From Bacteroidetes bacterium CG23_combo_of_CG06-09_8_20_14_all_32_9 (GTDB taxonomy: Bacteria > Bacteroidota > Bacteroidia > Bacteroidales > GWA2-32-17), in contig PCSS01000103.1 of NCBI GenBank assembly GCA_002771395.1, forward strand, positions 266 to 6,943: a stretch of 6,678 bases of DNA, read 5' to 3'. A program made the translations under genes and the position numbers. Shown here one piece after another: positions 6,641 to 6,678 of this stretch (positions are counted from its first letter, which is position 1; every line of letters begins with the position of its first letter). Under the pieces are notes generated by a model. It had not been told where the DNA came from. It saw only the letters and a list, made by a program, of their open reading frames with translations, and did not search any database.

Positions 6641-6654
6641 TGTTAATAACTTTT
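6641..6654. repeat. 14-base motif TGTTAATAACTTTT, second copy
   Basis: These bases are identical to 3482-3495 in the spacer after the LOG gene. The complement contains TTATTAACA, of the same DnaA-box-like family as the palindrome half-sites. It lies in the last 87 bases (6592-6678), where I see no supported gene. It may be part of a promoter or binding site for a gene beyond the window, or a chance match in AT-rich DNA. Confidence 0.35.
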
Positions 6655-6678
6655 GGGGGTTCGCAAATAAAGTTTGAT

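Noticed and set aside
6602..6678. Minus-strand frame open from the window end to a TGA at 6602-6604 (24 codons)
   Set aside because: Too short, no recognised motif, and an open stretch of this length is expected by chance; it could be the tail of a gene beyond the window but cannot be supported.

Overview
The window is an AT-rich chromosomal segment that reads as Bacteroidota. Three things point that way. Candidate promoters carry the -7 element TAnnTTTG instead of a sigma70 -10 box, and start codons lack Shine-Dalgarno sequences. The envelope proteins (a SPOR-domain protein, and an outer-membrane barrel with thrombospondin type 3 calcium repeats) are of types common in that phylum. The order or genus cannot be fixed from the sequence alone. 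All confident genes lie on the + strand.

Bases 1-3469 hold a compact two-gene unit. uvrA is cut at its 5' end by the window edge and encodes the damage-recognition ATPase of nucleotide excision repair. Its stop overlaps by 4 bases (ATGA) the start of a LOG-family Rossmann-fold protein gene, which suggests translational coupling.

Bases 3470-3631 are a dense non-coding spacer. It has two palindromes sharing the half-site TTATCAACA, each followed by a T-run, and two TACTTTTG -7 elements. It probably ends the uvrA transcript and starts the next one. Whether the palindromes are terminators, operators or DnaA-type boxes cannot be settled by reading.

Bases 3632-6400 are an envelope pair. The first gene encodes an exported protein with two copies of one beta-rich domain, a perfect six-unit QQEQLK repeat and a C-terminal SPOR (peptidoglycan-binding) domain. 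After 45 bases comes a predicted outer-membrane beta-barrel with periplasmic or surface TSP3 repeats and a canonical EF-hand loop. They may act together at the cell wall/outer membrane interface, but that is inferred from adjacency only.

Bases 6401-6678 contain a good Bacteroidota-type promoter driving a 37-codon reading frame. It resembles the first residues of an ISAon1-type transposase N-terminal protein and then stops, so it is probably an insertion-sequence remnant. The last 87 bases have no gene I can support, but they repeat a 14-base motif found in the 3470-3631 spacer. I see no convincing new multi-gene system. The most unusual items are the tandem-domain/minisatellite/SPOR protein and the palindromic spacer upstream of it.
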